This document shows positions 54,401 through 64,000 of a DNA stretch of 64,000 nucleotides, in pieces. The translations under genes and the position numbers were made by a program. Numbering within the stretch: position 1 is the stretch's first letter; each line of letters begins with the position of its first letter. Below the pieces are notes generated by a model, which had not been told where the DNA came from, searched no databases, and saw nothing but the letters and a program-made list of their open reading frames with translations. This DNA is from Oreocharis arfaki (taxonomy: Eukaryota > Chordata > Aves > Passeriformes > Paramythiidae), in the NCBI GenBank assembly GCA_013398015.1, contig VZRR01013743.1:62001-126000 (forward strand), read 5' to 3'.

Positions 54401-54939
54401 TCAGCTGAGGAGCAGAACCCAAACCAACCCTTAAGAGTAGGGCAGAGGACGGAGGAGGTAGAGGTGGGACATCAGGTTTGCCAGATTGAAAGCGACTGTT
54501 TTTCCAAGGGCATCCAAAGCTCAGTGGTGAGCAGCCAGCTGCGTGGTGAAGACACCTGGACCCGGCGGGGAGCACTTGCAGCCCTGGAAGAGTGGAGCTC
54601 GCAGGAAGAGCATGTGCAACAGTAGAGAGAGATTAGGGACGGGAAGGCTATGGAATGACATTATTAGACATGAGCATGGGAATGAACACCGTCCAAAATG
54701 ATGGGGTTTGAAGAGATGAGCCCAGAAATTATGGATTCCCTCACAACAGGTGATACTGGCTCAAAGTTCTGCTGAACAACGCTGTTTGATGACCTGACTG
54801 AGGCACCACACTGCATCCTGTTTTACTTGTGTGGGACATAACCAGGGGCTGTCATCCTGGGGTGCTTCTTGCTGCTGAGAAAAGGAAAAGAAGATGGAGC
54901 AGCTTCAGTGACTGTCACCACAGAAAAGCAGAATCAGAT

Positions 54940-55330
54940 GGAGGAGATCTCCACAGGCCATTCTGATCCCCTTGCTCAAAAACAGGTCTAATTAGACCAT
55001 TGTTCAAGGGCACATCCAGCTGGGGCCTGAACAGCCGCAGGGACAGAGGTTTCCAAACCCTTCTAGGCAACCTGTTCTAGTGTTTAAGCACCCTCAAGTT
55101 AAAAACAATTCCTAACATCTAATCCAAATTTCTCACATTCCCGGTTGTGCCCATCGCTTCCTGACAATTGTCCTCCTGGAGTCCTGCTCCATCTTCCCTG
55201 TGTCACCCCATCACATCAAAGGGGAAAGTCATCGAATGTCTGCAGATTTGCATGGTAAACTCTTGCTGCACTAGACCTTACCTTGTTAAAGTCTAAACAC
55301 CCAAAGCTTCCTTTCTGAGCAGCTGAAAAT
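54940..55330 (-). mobile_element. CR1-like LINE fragment (antisense), long but diverged
   Basis: ggcacatccagctggggcctgaacag...aggtttccaaacccttctaggcaacctgttctagtgtttaagcaccctcaagttaaaaacaattcctaacatctaatccaaatttc...gttgtgcccatcgcttcctgac follows the reverse complement of CR1 (tgcaccagtg...accctcacagtaaagaagttcctcctaata...gtgcccgttgcc). Copy is old and interrupted. Confidence 0.75.
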
Positions 55331-57689
55331 TCACACTCCACCCACAATCCCCAGACCTCCCTGGAGAACTCACATTCTTCTTCTCATGCTTTTCCTCAGA
55401 AAGTTTTGTCCTGACCACGGGGGAGACAGCACCTTCCTAAGCATGGCTGTAAGTCAGGCTCTGGGCCGGCTTGGTCAGAGGAGACTTGATACACCCGGGA
55501 GAGACAGAGCTGCCACAGCTTTTCCAGCACAAGTTCCTGGGAGCAACAACAGGACCATGGCTGGAGGACAGGTGGGAGAGATGAGAGGATCTGCTAATCC
55601 ATGGGGCAGCAGAAAACACAGTCAAGCTGTAAAACAAGCCTGACATGGGAGAAGAGGGGCAAGAGGAGCACTTTTTACAGCATAACAGGAAGCCCTGGGG
55701 CCACAAAGTGGCCATGACCAGCAAGAGGCAAAAGATGGCACCTCCAAACGAAAAGCAAGGCCAGCACATTCTCCCTGCAGTACCATAAATCAAACTGAAT
55801 TCTCTGGGTACTGCAAAGGGTGCAGCGTGTAATGCCACAGGAATTCCACTGCAATTCAAAAATAGGAGTCTTTTCCCAGTAGACCTTTCAGAGGGGATGT
55901 GGGAGTGGGGCTAGGTGGAAGCTGTCCAAGTGCCCTCCATGGACAACTGGAAAATACTTGAGACCCAGCCAGCTCCAGCTAACCATATAGCCTAAAGAAG
56001 TCACAGGGGATTCCTGGCTCTGCTTTCATGTCCTTCAACCACTGCAAGGAAATTCCTCTTCCTACTTCCTGCGAGCAGAGAGGCTCCTTTTCCCCCCAAA
56101 CCTCTGCTTGACAAACGAGGAATCCCTCAGACTTCCCAGAAACGCGCACCAGCCTGCCAACAACACGTTTAGTGTGTGGGTCACACATTTCTCCAAGGCT
56201 GCAAAGGGTTAACGACAAACACAGCCACCTTGTCTCGGAGTCACAGCTCAATCCATGAAGACAGGTGCTGATCCAAATGGCGTGAACGTTTAGGGAGAGC
56301 AGACTCTCCAAGTTCTCCGCACCATCCGTGAAGGGAGATGCTCCTCCAGACGGCGAGCCAAAGTGCACATCTCCCATTCTGACCCACCAAAGGACTCCTC
56401 TTCACGGTGACTCTTCAGCAGGGGGTCTAAACAGGTAAGCCTCCAGACCCAGGTTAGGGGATTCTTTAAATGAATCTTCCTTGCTCGGATTTGGGAACCC
56501 TCATCCCTGTTCTCATCATATCTCAGCCTTGCCTCCCTTCTTCCCTACCACAGGCAGACACAGCCCGCCACCACAGCGCAAGAACAGTGCCACCTTGGCA
56601 CAGCAGAGGAGCCCAGATGGGTTACTTGGTCTGCTTCCAGACGAGGCTGACAGCCATTCTTGTAACTGCAGCTGCCTCACACTCTGGGTTTACCTGCCCC
56701 CAAATTTCTGGCATGAATGCAGCTGGGGGGATGCTGGGTTTTTAAGTCCTTCTCTACTTACTAAGGCTACTTGCATCGCCATGACCACGTCTGGGAGCTC
56801 TGACTCCAGCCCAGCACTCTGCTGGTATGCCACAAACATCTCTGCCAGCATCATGACAACTTGACAAGGCAGCAACATCCAAATGACTCTCATCTGGACA
56901 GGCTTTGGTAACACAGCCAGATACAAAACACATGCAGGATGGGAAGGGAAGGCTGCGAAAGAGCCAGACATTCCCCTGGGACCACGGGAAGCACAACACT
57001 GCTAGAATAATACCCTCTGTAGTGCTCAGGAGTCTTTCACCAACTTCACTGGGTGCTGGACTCCGGCCAAAGAGCATTTGAGTCCACAAGGGATGAGGAC
57101 ATCACACAGTTCTTGGACATGCCTGGAAAAATCCACCTCTGAGGCACTGACAGCACGAGCAGAGCAGCAGCCTAGGAAGCAGCCATCACTGGCAGCACAG
57201 TTTAAGTTTTGTGTGGGTAGCTGAGTATCAAGATGTCAAAGGGGGTGAGAGGGCAAAACGGGATCCCTCAGGATCAGGAGGTTCCCTTATGTGTGAGCAA
57301 CTCCTGCTGGATCCAGAGCTAACTCTCAAGCTCCAGATGTGAGTGTAGGACTGAAGCAGCAGCAGGTGCTGAAGGGTCAGAGAGCTGCACTGGCAAAAGC
57401 CGCAGATGGGATGGAAAAGACACATTGCAGATGAAGGCTGTGACCCTTCCCTGCAGATTTACAGGGGAAAGAGAGCTAGAAGGCTGCAGGTCGCTAGCAC
57501 ACAGCTCTGTTACATCAGAGGGCAGTAGGCAGCTCCTTGAGGTCAGAGTTGGGAAAGACAGACAATAACATTAGTGTTAGACCAGAAAGCCTGCAGGGCG
57601 TTTTTCCCTGAGATAGGCTGAAGAATAAGTGCTTCTAACAATGGCATGGCCCAGATATTCCTGGAAGTGCTGGCTAAAAAGTTATTCAC

Positions 57690-57790
57690 TAAATCATCAC
57701 TGAATCAGCCAAAGGCAATGCTATTTTAGACCTGGTTTTGGTAAGCAGTGTAGAAATTATGAAAGAGCAGATGAGAGAAGGAAAACTTGG
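57690..57790 (+). mobile_element. LINE ORF2-like remnant
   Basis: The plus frame reads KGNAILDLVLVSSVEIMKE then GKLGLNS before a stop, resembling the CR1/L2-type motif (LLDLVLT....V..V...GSLG.SDH) between endonuclease and reverse transcriptase. Neighbouring text to about 58450 may belong to the same element, but I cannot align it. Confidence 0.4.
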
Positions 57791-60769
57791 CCTGAACTCG
57801 TAACGAGTTGATTCAGATCAACTTAAATGGAGGGATGAGCACAAGTCTTGAATGAAGACCTAAAAACCAGGACTGACCAGCAGACATCGCTGCACCAGAG
57901 CTGTCAGGGAGAATGGGGTGAAATGGAATTCCCTAAAATCAAGCTGACCCCAGTGAAAACAAAGAGTAAAAAATCCTTTTAGAAATAAGGGCGAAAGAAG
58001 GGAGAAGCAGATCTGCTGAGCAGGGAAAGCGGAGCTGAAGCTCTGTGTAACTGAGATGCATCCCTGGACAAAATTACAGCATGGTCCCCACCTTTACCCA
58101 AGTTTAAACACGTGGTAGTGGAGCAGAGCTCAGGAGAAAGACAAAAAACTTTAAAAAAAGGTGGATGAGGGCTGAAGTCTCAGTTGGACTGCGTGGAAGA
58201 CAGACCACTGGGAAGGTGGCAAGTCCCAGCTCCGAAAGTGTGGGAGGCAGGAATACAGAGCAGGGGGCAAAGAGCAAAAGGAGAGAGTGCAGAAATACAA
58301 ACACTCATAGATAAACAAAACTCAGTGGATGCAACACATTTGCAGGGGAAATGCCACCCTGGATGCAGAAGGGCTGACCACAGGACACACGACCGGAGAA
58401 CAGGTGATGCGGTACACGCAGTGATGTCTGAGAGGGTGAACAAGGATCACAAGACAGGCTGATTGGGTTTGTCCCTTTCTAAAGACCTGTTCCCACCTGG
58501 TTCTCTTACCTTTAAAGGGGATTAACTGTTTTTGTGGTTTTAGCAGAGTGTTCTTGAAAACTCCCCGCACTCACTCCTTTAGCCCCCATGGAAGTGAATC
58601 CCTCCCAGCTGAGCTTTGAGCAAGATGCAATTTACTCTTCAAAAAATCTAAAACCTTTGTCTTAGCACTGACCACCAGCATCCCAGCAGGATCCCAGATC
58701 CACAATAGTGTGATCACTGCAGGCAAGACTGCCACTAGCAGAGCTATTACAGGTATTATTGGTTTGTGAGTAGCAAGTCCTGCAGTGCCCCATTCCTGGT
58801 TGGCACATCCCACACCTGTACAAGGAGCAGTCCTCTGCACGTTCCAGGAACTTCATGGATGATCTGTGAGCTGCTGTATCATTCTTCCAACAAACATCTG
58901 GGTAGTTGAAGTAAGCCATAAGGAGGAGTTTCTGATGACTCAGAGCTTAAATGGCTCAAATATTGCTTTGCTGGCCTTATCATCTTGGTTTGGAAGTCAA
59001 TAGCAGATCTCCACTGTAATATGCCCCTGGGAGACAGCCCCTCTGATCTTGACCCAGAGGCATGTGACAGGACTTCCACAATCATCCCAGCTGGCTTCTA
59101 CACATTCGAGGTTCTCCTTAACACACAGCAAAGCCACAGCCAGGCACCAAGGACTCGTCTTTGCCTCTGGCATCACGACAGGACACCTGACCTCAGGAAA
59201 GCTGCACTAATTCCTCCCCATCAGCCTGCCCAGAGACTGTTTGCTTTTCTGCCACATGCTGCTTTCCTCTCTGGATCTCGTTACAGCTCTGCTGACAGCT
59301 TACGTGCAGGGCGAGGAGGGCAGCGACCGATTTTAAGGCTGGTTGCATGTGGTACTCGTGTCTTGGGAGTTGAACCGAGGATGGTCCCCCACTTGTGTTG
59401 AGTACGTGAGAATAAGCCTCAGCAGAGGTCAGCCCCCAGCTGTGCTCTCCCAGCACGGTGGGCACCCTCAGGACACCAGTGCCAGCAGGGTGCACATGTG
59501 CATCAAATGCTTGGACCACGGAAAAAACCACTGGGTTTGGGATGTTTGCACCCTGAGGGCAGGGCTGGCTCGCTGCCTCGCTCAGCTGCCATGCACGTAA
59601 TGGGCACCACAGCCTGCCCAAGGCCTCTCGGGATGGCTGTGCTGGGAATCCCAGCACATCTCCACGTGCCTGGGTCGGCTTCCCAGATATGACCAGCCCT
59701 AGGACACCTTTGGAGGAAATAGGGTTTTTGAGAAGTACTCACTGGGACTCAGACGCGCCAACATTTTGCTCAAGTTGCTTTTCAGTTTCCAAAAAACGAC
59801 AGGAATGCTGATGGTTGTGGCTGTCTGATAGACCTGTAAGTCATTCTCTCCTGAGCTCCTGGAGGAGTCAATCTTGCACTGCAAACAGCTCCAAGGCCAA
59901 CCACCAATAACCCCAAGTGGTCCTGCTGCCTGACACAGAGCCCACGACAAGAGGAAAGCCCCACAACATTCCTTCTGGGGATAGTTGCCCACACTCCATC
60001 CAGGAGCCAGAACCCACATGCTCCTCACCACCTGCCTCAAATTAAACTCTCCTAAGGAGGAAAGGACCAATTCACTGCATGGCCTCCTCCACTCCCATCC
60101 CAAACCCCATCCAACATCACCACAGTGTTGGAGGGGAACGGCTGTCTTTTCACAGTGGCCTCACAGAAGCACCTAGACGTGGCCCCACGGCACGGACATC
60201 ATCCCCAGCAAGAGATGACAGCAGCAGGAAGAGGAGTGCTGGATCAGGCACACACAGCAGAGAAATCCAGGGCTGTGGGAGGGAGCAGAGGGCTGCAGTG
60301 AAGCTGATTGAAGGAGGCATGAAGGGAGACAAACAAGGGAGGCACAGCCTCTGGCTCGGCAGGGACCACCTGACCTCTCCCGCAAGGGCCACGGCAGCTC
60401 TGGGCTGACGCCTGCGTCCGGAGAGCTGCTGCTGTCTGGCAGAGATGGCAAGCAGCAAAGCCCTAATCCGAAAGGACAGCTGGATCACAAAGCTCCCCGT
60501 GCCTCTCTGCCAAGCCAAGATGCGGGAGCCAGGGCTGGGACCCCTTTCTCCTGCACTGCTCTTCCCCCAGCCTTGGTGCATGCCCTGAGAACCACGGCTC
60601 GTCCTCAGAGGGGATGACAGGCACATCGATGGGTCCCCAGGCCTTTGGGTCACCTCCTGGGACGGGCCTGCCAGAGCTGTAACCCTCCATCCCCAGTGCT
60701 CAGCAGGGACACCCCGGCTCGCTCTGCTCCAGCTTTAGGGTTGGCACAGATCTTGCCTCCCGTGCATGG

Positions 60770-60985
60770 AAAGAAGTGGTGGCCAGCAGGACAAGGGAGG
60801 GGATTCTTCTTCCCCTCTACTCTGCTCTTGTGAGACCCCACCTGCAGTGGTGCAGAGCTGGGGGTCCCAGAGCTGCAGCATTTGGGGCTGCCAGCATAAG
60901 GAAAACGTGGACCTGTCGGAGCGAGCCCAGAGGAGGCCACGGGGACGATCAGAGGGCTGGAGCACCTCTGCTGTGCAGACCCAGG
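60770..60985 (+). mobile_element. CR1 LINE reverse-transcriptase-end fragment
   Basis: The frame begins VASRTREGILLPLYSALVRP, then HLQW and, after a frame change, text equivalent to KDMDLLERVQRR and MIRGLEHLS. This is the conserved C-terminal region of CR1 ORF2. It is frameshifted and truncated, so not functional. Confidence 0.92.
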
Positions 60986-62639
60986 CAACCCTGTGCCACC
61001 AAGCACTGATCCACAAAAACAGCACTTCTTACAGCACTTCAGCCCCAAAGCATCATTTGTTTCTGCCAAACAACCAAAGTCTACACACACTTGAAATTTA
61101 ACACAAAGTAAGTTAAATGTTCCCAAAAAGCTGCAGGGGTCTGGCTTGGAGCTTGTGTTAGCACTAGCCATTCAACCCATGAACCTCCCTTTTCACCCCC
61201 TCAGGGAGGACAAATCCATGCAAGTCCCATAAACTTCCTGACTTATATGACAATTCTCATGTTGCTTAAGCATAATGGGCCATCAACTTTCCCCTGGGAT
61301 AAATCTGTCCTGGCAAACCGTCTTTTAGTGCTCTACATCTTGGGGGAGTTGAGAGCATTTAGGGTTTGTTTTAATGGGAGTCGGTAGCCATGATCAATTG
61401 TAAAAGCTCTATTTCCACGGAAATGGGAATTTAATAGATTTTTGAAAATGCTGGTTATTGACCCAATGGGCCTTAATGGCTTAAAACCCATCTGATTGTA
61501 GCGTGTATGAGTAAATGCGTATGATTTTCAAATGAATACTGGAATAGGTAGTAAAAACCCATTTAAATGGCAGGAACCTGGTCAATAGGGAGTTTCCATT
61601 TGCTTGTTTGGGTTTTCTATTTCCATCTGAGTGAATCACGGCCGCCTCTTCTTCGGAGAGGCTCACCACCATTTCCTCACGGCTGAGATCATCCCGAAGC
61701 ACGCGGCCCGTCTGAGCCCCACAAGGGGACAGGGATGTCTTTCATTAGACCAGGCAATGATGCAGAGCCGGTCTCTCCCAGCAGCCGGGCTCCCAGATGC
61801 TCCCACGGCGGGAGCAGAGCACGCACGGACCATCCCTCATCACGGATGATGCACCCATTGCTCACAGGACAGCCCCTCGGGGGCTGAGGAGACATGTGTG
61901 CCTCAGACTCTCGGGTTTGAACCTCAACCTACAGGCTCCCAGCTGACAATCCTTCAGGGGAACTCCCAGGCAGGAATCTTGGTTTGTCTGGGGTTCACAC
62001 GCATCAGAAACACCAACAGGAATGAACTCCAAAGGAATGCACTGATTGCTAAGAAGTAATCCTGGAAGCAGTGGACAGACTAAACTCTGTGAGCACTGGC
62101 TGAAGCCCCCCTGCCCCAACTAGGGCATGCATTTAGGATTATCACCCCCAACAGCCCCCTCCCAGGTCTACCAAGGCTCAGCACAAGGCTGCAGTTATTC
62201 CCCATTTTTCCCAGCACTGGAGCAGCTCCTTTCTGGCTGCCTTTATTGCAAGCCTGCAGGAACGCAGAGGCCCAAGATTTTTACCTGAAACCACAGTCTG
62301 AAACCAAACTGTGGGTTCAGGCACTACAAGGAGGAGATCCAAGGATGTGTGTGCAGTACAGCAAGGCTGGGTGAGGGTCATGGCAAGATCCCTTAGAACA
62401 AAGCAGAAAAAAAAGATCCCAAGGAGCTGAAAATTCCCAGGTTTCAAAGGGACGTCTGTTCTCCTGATCCCTCTAACCTTCCCCTTCAAAGACACAGTGA
62501 AGCAGAGTTAGAGAGTTCAGGGCCACAGACTGTTGCCTCTCCTACTCATCAGTGGCATAAGCAAAGGAGACAAACACAGCAGCTCCCCACCTGCTTCCAC
62601 CCCAGCAATGTGTCTCCCACTTCCATGCTCAACTATCAT

Positions 62640-62790
62640 GGATTAGTTTAGGCTGGAAGTGACCCGAAAAGCCATCTCATTCCACCCCACTGGACACTTC
62701 CCATTAGACCAGGTTGCTCCAAGCTCTGTTCAGTCAGGCCTCAAACATTTCCAGGGATAGGGCAGCCACGACTTCTCTGACACATCATCC
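62640..62790 (-). mobile_element. CR1 LINE 3'-end fragment (antisense)
   Basis: ggattagtttaggctggaagtgacc...attagaccaggttgctccaagctctgttcagtcaggcctcaaacatttccagggatagggcagccacgacttctctgaca is the reverse complement of the CR1 3' region. Confidence 0.85.
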
Positions 62791-64000
62791 TTGGAAACAT
62801 GGAAAGAGCTGCAGTTGTGGGGAGTCACTCAAAAAAATTCAAAAGAAAGAGTTAAAGATCTGGTTTGGAACCATTTAGGGGAAGGAAAAGAGCCCTGCCT
62901 GGGAGAAAAGCAATAAAGCAGCAGCTCGGGGAAGGAGAGGAGTCCAGCCTTGCCCTCCAAGGCCCAGCACAGGCAGCATCCCAGCTCCAGCACCCACCAA
63001 CAACCTGAGAGAGACTTGCTATCCACGGCACAGGGTCAGCACTCACCTTCCCCTGGCAATGCCAGTGCTGGCTGGAGCTGCACAGAGTGTGGGAGAGAGG
63101 GCAAGCAAGAAGCAGCAGGGGAATGGAGAAATATGTTTGCAGCCCTGTGCGGTTTTGGGAGGCAGAACTCAACAGTGGCAAGTTATTCTAGAGCCGGTTC
63201 CAAGCTAAACAGCGTCGGGGATGGTTCCCTTTCTGCCTGGATTGTTTGTTTCGAAGCAAAACTTGAAAAAAAGTCCCATGCCAGGACCAAGTTTTACAGG
63301 TCTTTTTTGCCCAAGGTTGCACAGATCAGCCCTGTCCCTCCTAACCTGCAAGGAGAGACCTGCAAATCAGTTCTCTTCCTTTTTGCCTACAACAAAAAGA
63401 TAAAGCAACGCTCCAGGCTCAGGGGAGCCTGATGGTTTTTGAGCACAGCCCAGGGTCGCCAGGAACCCAAATTTCACTACCAGTTTTTACAGTGCAATTC
63501 ACAATCTGCCGAGGTAAGGGAGACGGGGCAGCACCAGCGGGTGCAGCTCCCCTGGTCTCCCCCACCACAGCATGGGCTTCACATGGCTGAGCAGTGTCCC
63601 AGTGCCAAGAGGCTCCTCAAAGCCCTCCAGACAGAGGGGAGCTGTGCAGCTTTTGTGCTTGCATTTAGCCACTGCTGCATGGCTGGGGGGAAGAGATGCC
63701 TGTGCCTCAGTTCCCCTGGCTGATGGCTGCCTTTGCCCACAGCAGGGGCAGGTGTTTGCAAACATCTTGGAAGATGTGATCTCGGCCGTGCAGGGTTTTC
63801 ACAGGAGCTCAGAGGAGTTTGGCACTCACAGCTCGCTGCTGCTTCAGGGAAAGCCAGCGCCCAGCTCTCCCCAGGCATCTCCTCCTCTCCCCACAGCACC
63901 CTGCTTTTCACAGCACAGACCTCAGGCACTGGCACAGAGGGAGAGCTGTGGACTGGGTGAGATGGTGAAGGCGTCCCTATGGCACACGTGAGGAGGTGCC

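Larger units (their letters stand above)
50592..64000 (-). other. PAPPA2 intron 3 (right end not reached), non-coding
   Basis: I looked for the large preceding exon (laminin-G-like domain, LNR modules) on the minus strand and did not find it, so the intron runs past 64000. It contains a CAAA repeat (51419-51462), CR1 fragments (54940-55330, 57690-57790, 60770-60985, 62640-62790), a charged short plus-strand frame (52869-53051) and an AT-rich unique block (61240-61640). Confidence 0.7.

Noticed and set aside
61905..61935. Minus-strand GGTTCAAACCC, a perfect pol III B-box
   Set aside because: No A-box at the proper distance and no cloverleaf could be drawn; probably coincidental or a SINE trace too decayed to name.
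1..64000. Search for CRISPR arrays, operons, phage or plasmid genes
   Set aside because: No spaced direct repeats, ribosome-binding patterns or bacterial-type gene packing; the window is vertebrate intron-exon sequence.

Overview
The window is vertebrate nuclear DNA, most likely from a bird. Evidence for a bird is the many degenerate copies of CR1-type LINE 3' ends (the recurrent sentence 'gttggact..gatctttaaggtcccttccaaccc' on either strand) and the protein-level fit to amniote pappalysin-2. There is no prokaryotic gene organisation. Nearly all long open frames are chance or antisense shadows.

One gene accounts for all recognisable coding sequence: PAPPA2 (pappalysin-2, a secreted metzincin metalloprotease that cleaves IGF-binding proteins), on the minus strand. 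I resolved 18 consecutive internal exons between 50591 and 5628. All have GT-AG splice sites and compatible phases at every junction, and together they give 3208 nt with no stop codon (about 1069 codons). The count fits exons 4 to 21 of a 23-exon human-type gene; this numbering is from memory. The 5' exons (signal peptide, propeptide, laminin-G-like domain, first two LNR modules) should lie to the right of 64000. The last exons (third LNR, C-terminus, stop) should lie to the left of position 1.

Layout from 5' to 3' along the gene: 64000-50592 is intron 3 (13 kb or more, repeats only). Exon 4 (50591-50446) leads into the protease. Exon 5 (43603-43310) holds the zinc site HEVGHVLGLYH and the Met-turn. 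Exons 6-14 (42616-31054) encode the remainder of the protease and the central region, with tight introns and three local tandem duplications. A 9.1 kb intron 14 containing the assembly gap (30515-30555) separates these from exons 15-21 (21936-5628), which encode the five complement-control (SCR) modules.

The intronic DNA holds CR1 fragments in both orientations, simple repeats, a probable MIR-type SINE (about 42035-42125), a CpG-rich block in intron 5 with a YY1-like site, and several AT-rich repeat-free blocks that could be conserved regulatory elements. I found no tRNA or rRNA gene, no CRISPR, no phage or plasmid feature and no second protein-coding gene. I did not find a new biological system. 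The most checkable observations are two NAGNAG acceptors, a basic cluster at the SCR3/exon 17-18 junction, a hairpin with poly(A) signals on both strands near position 340-377, and the intragenic CpG block.
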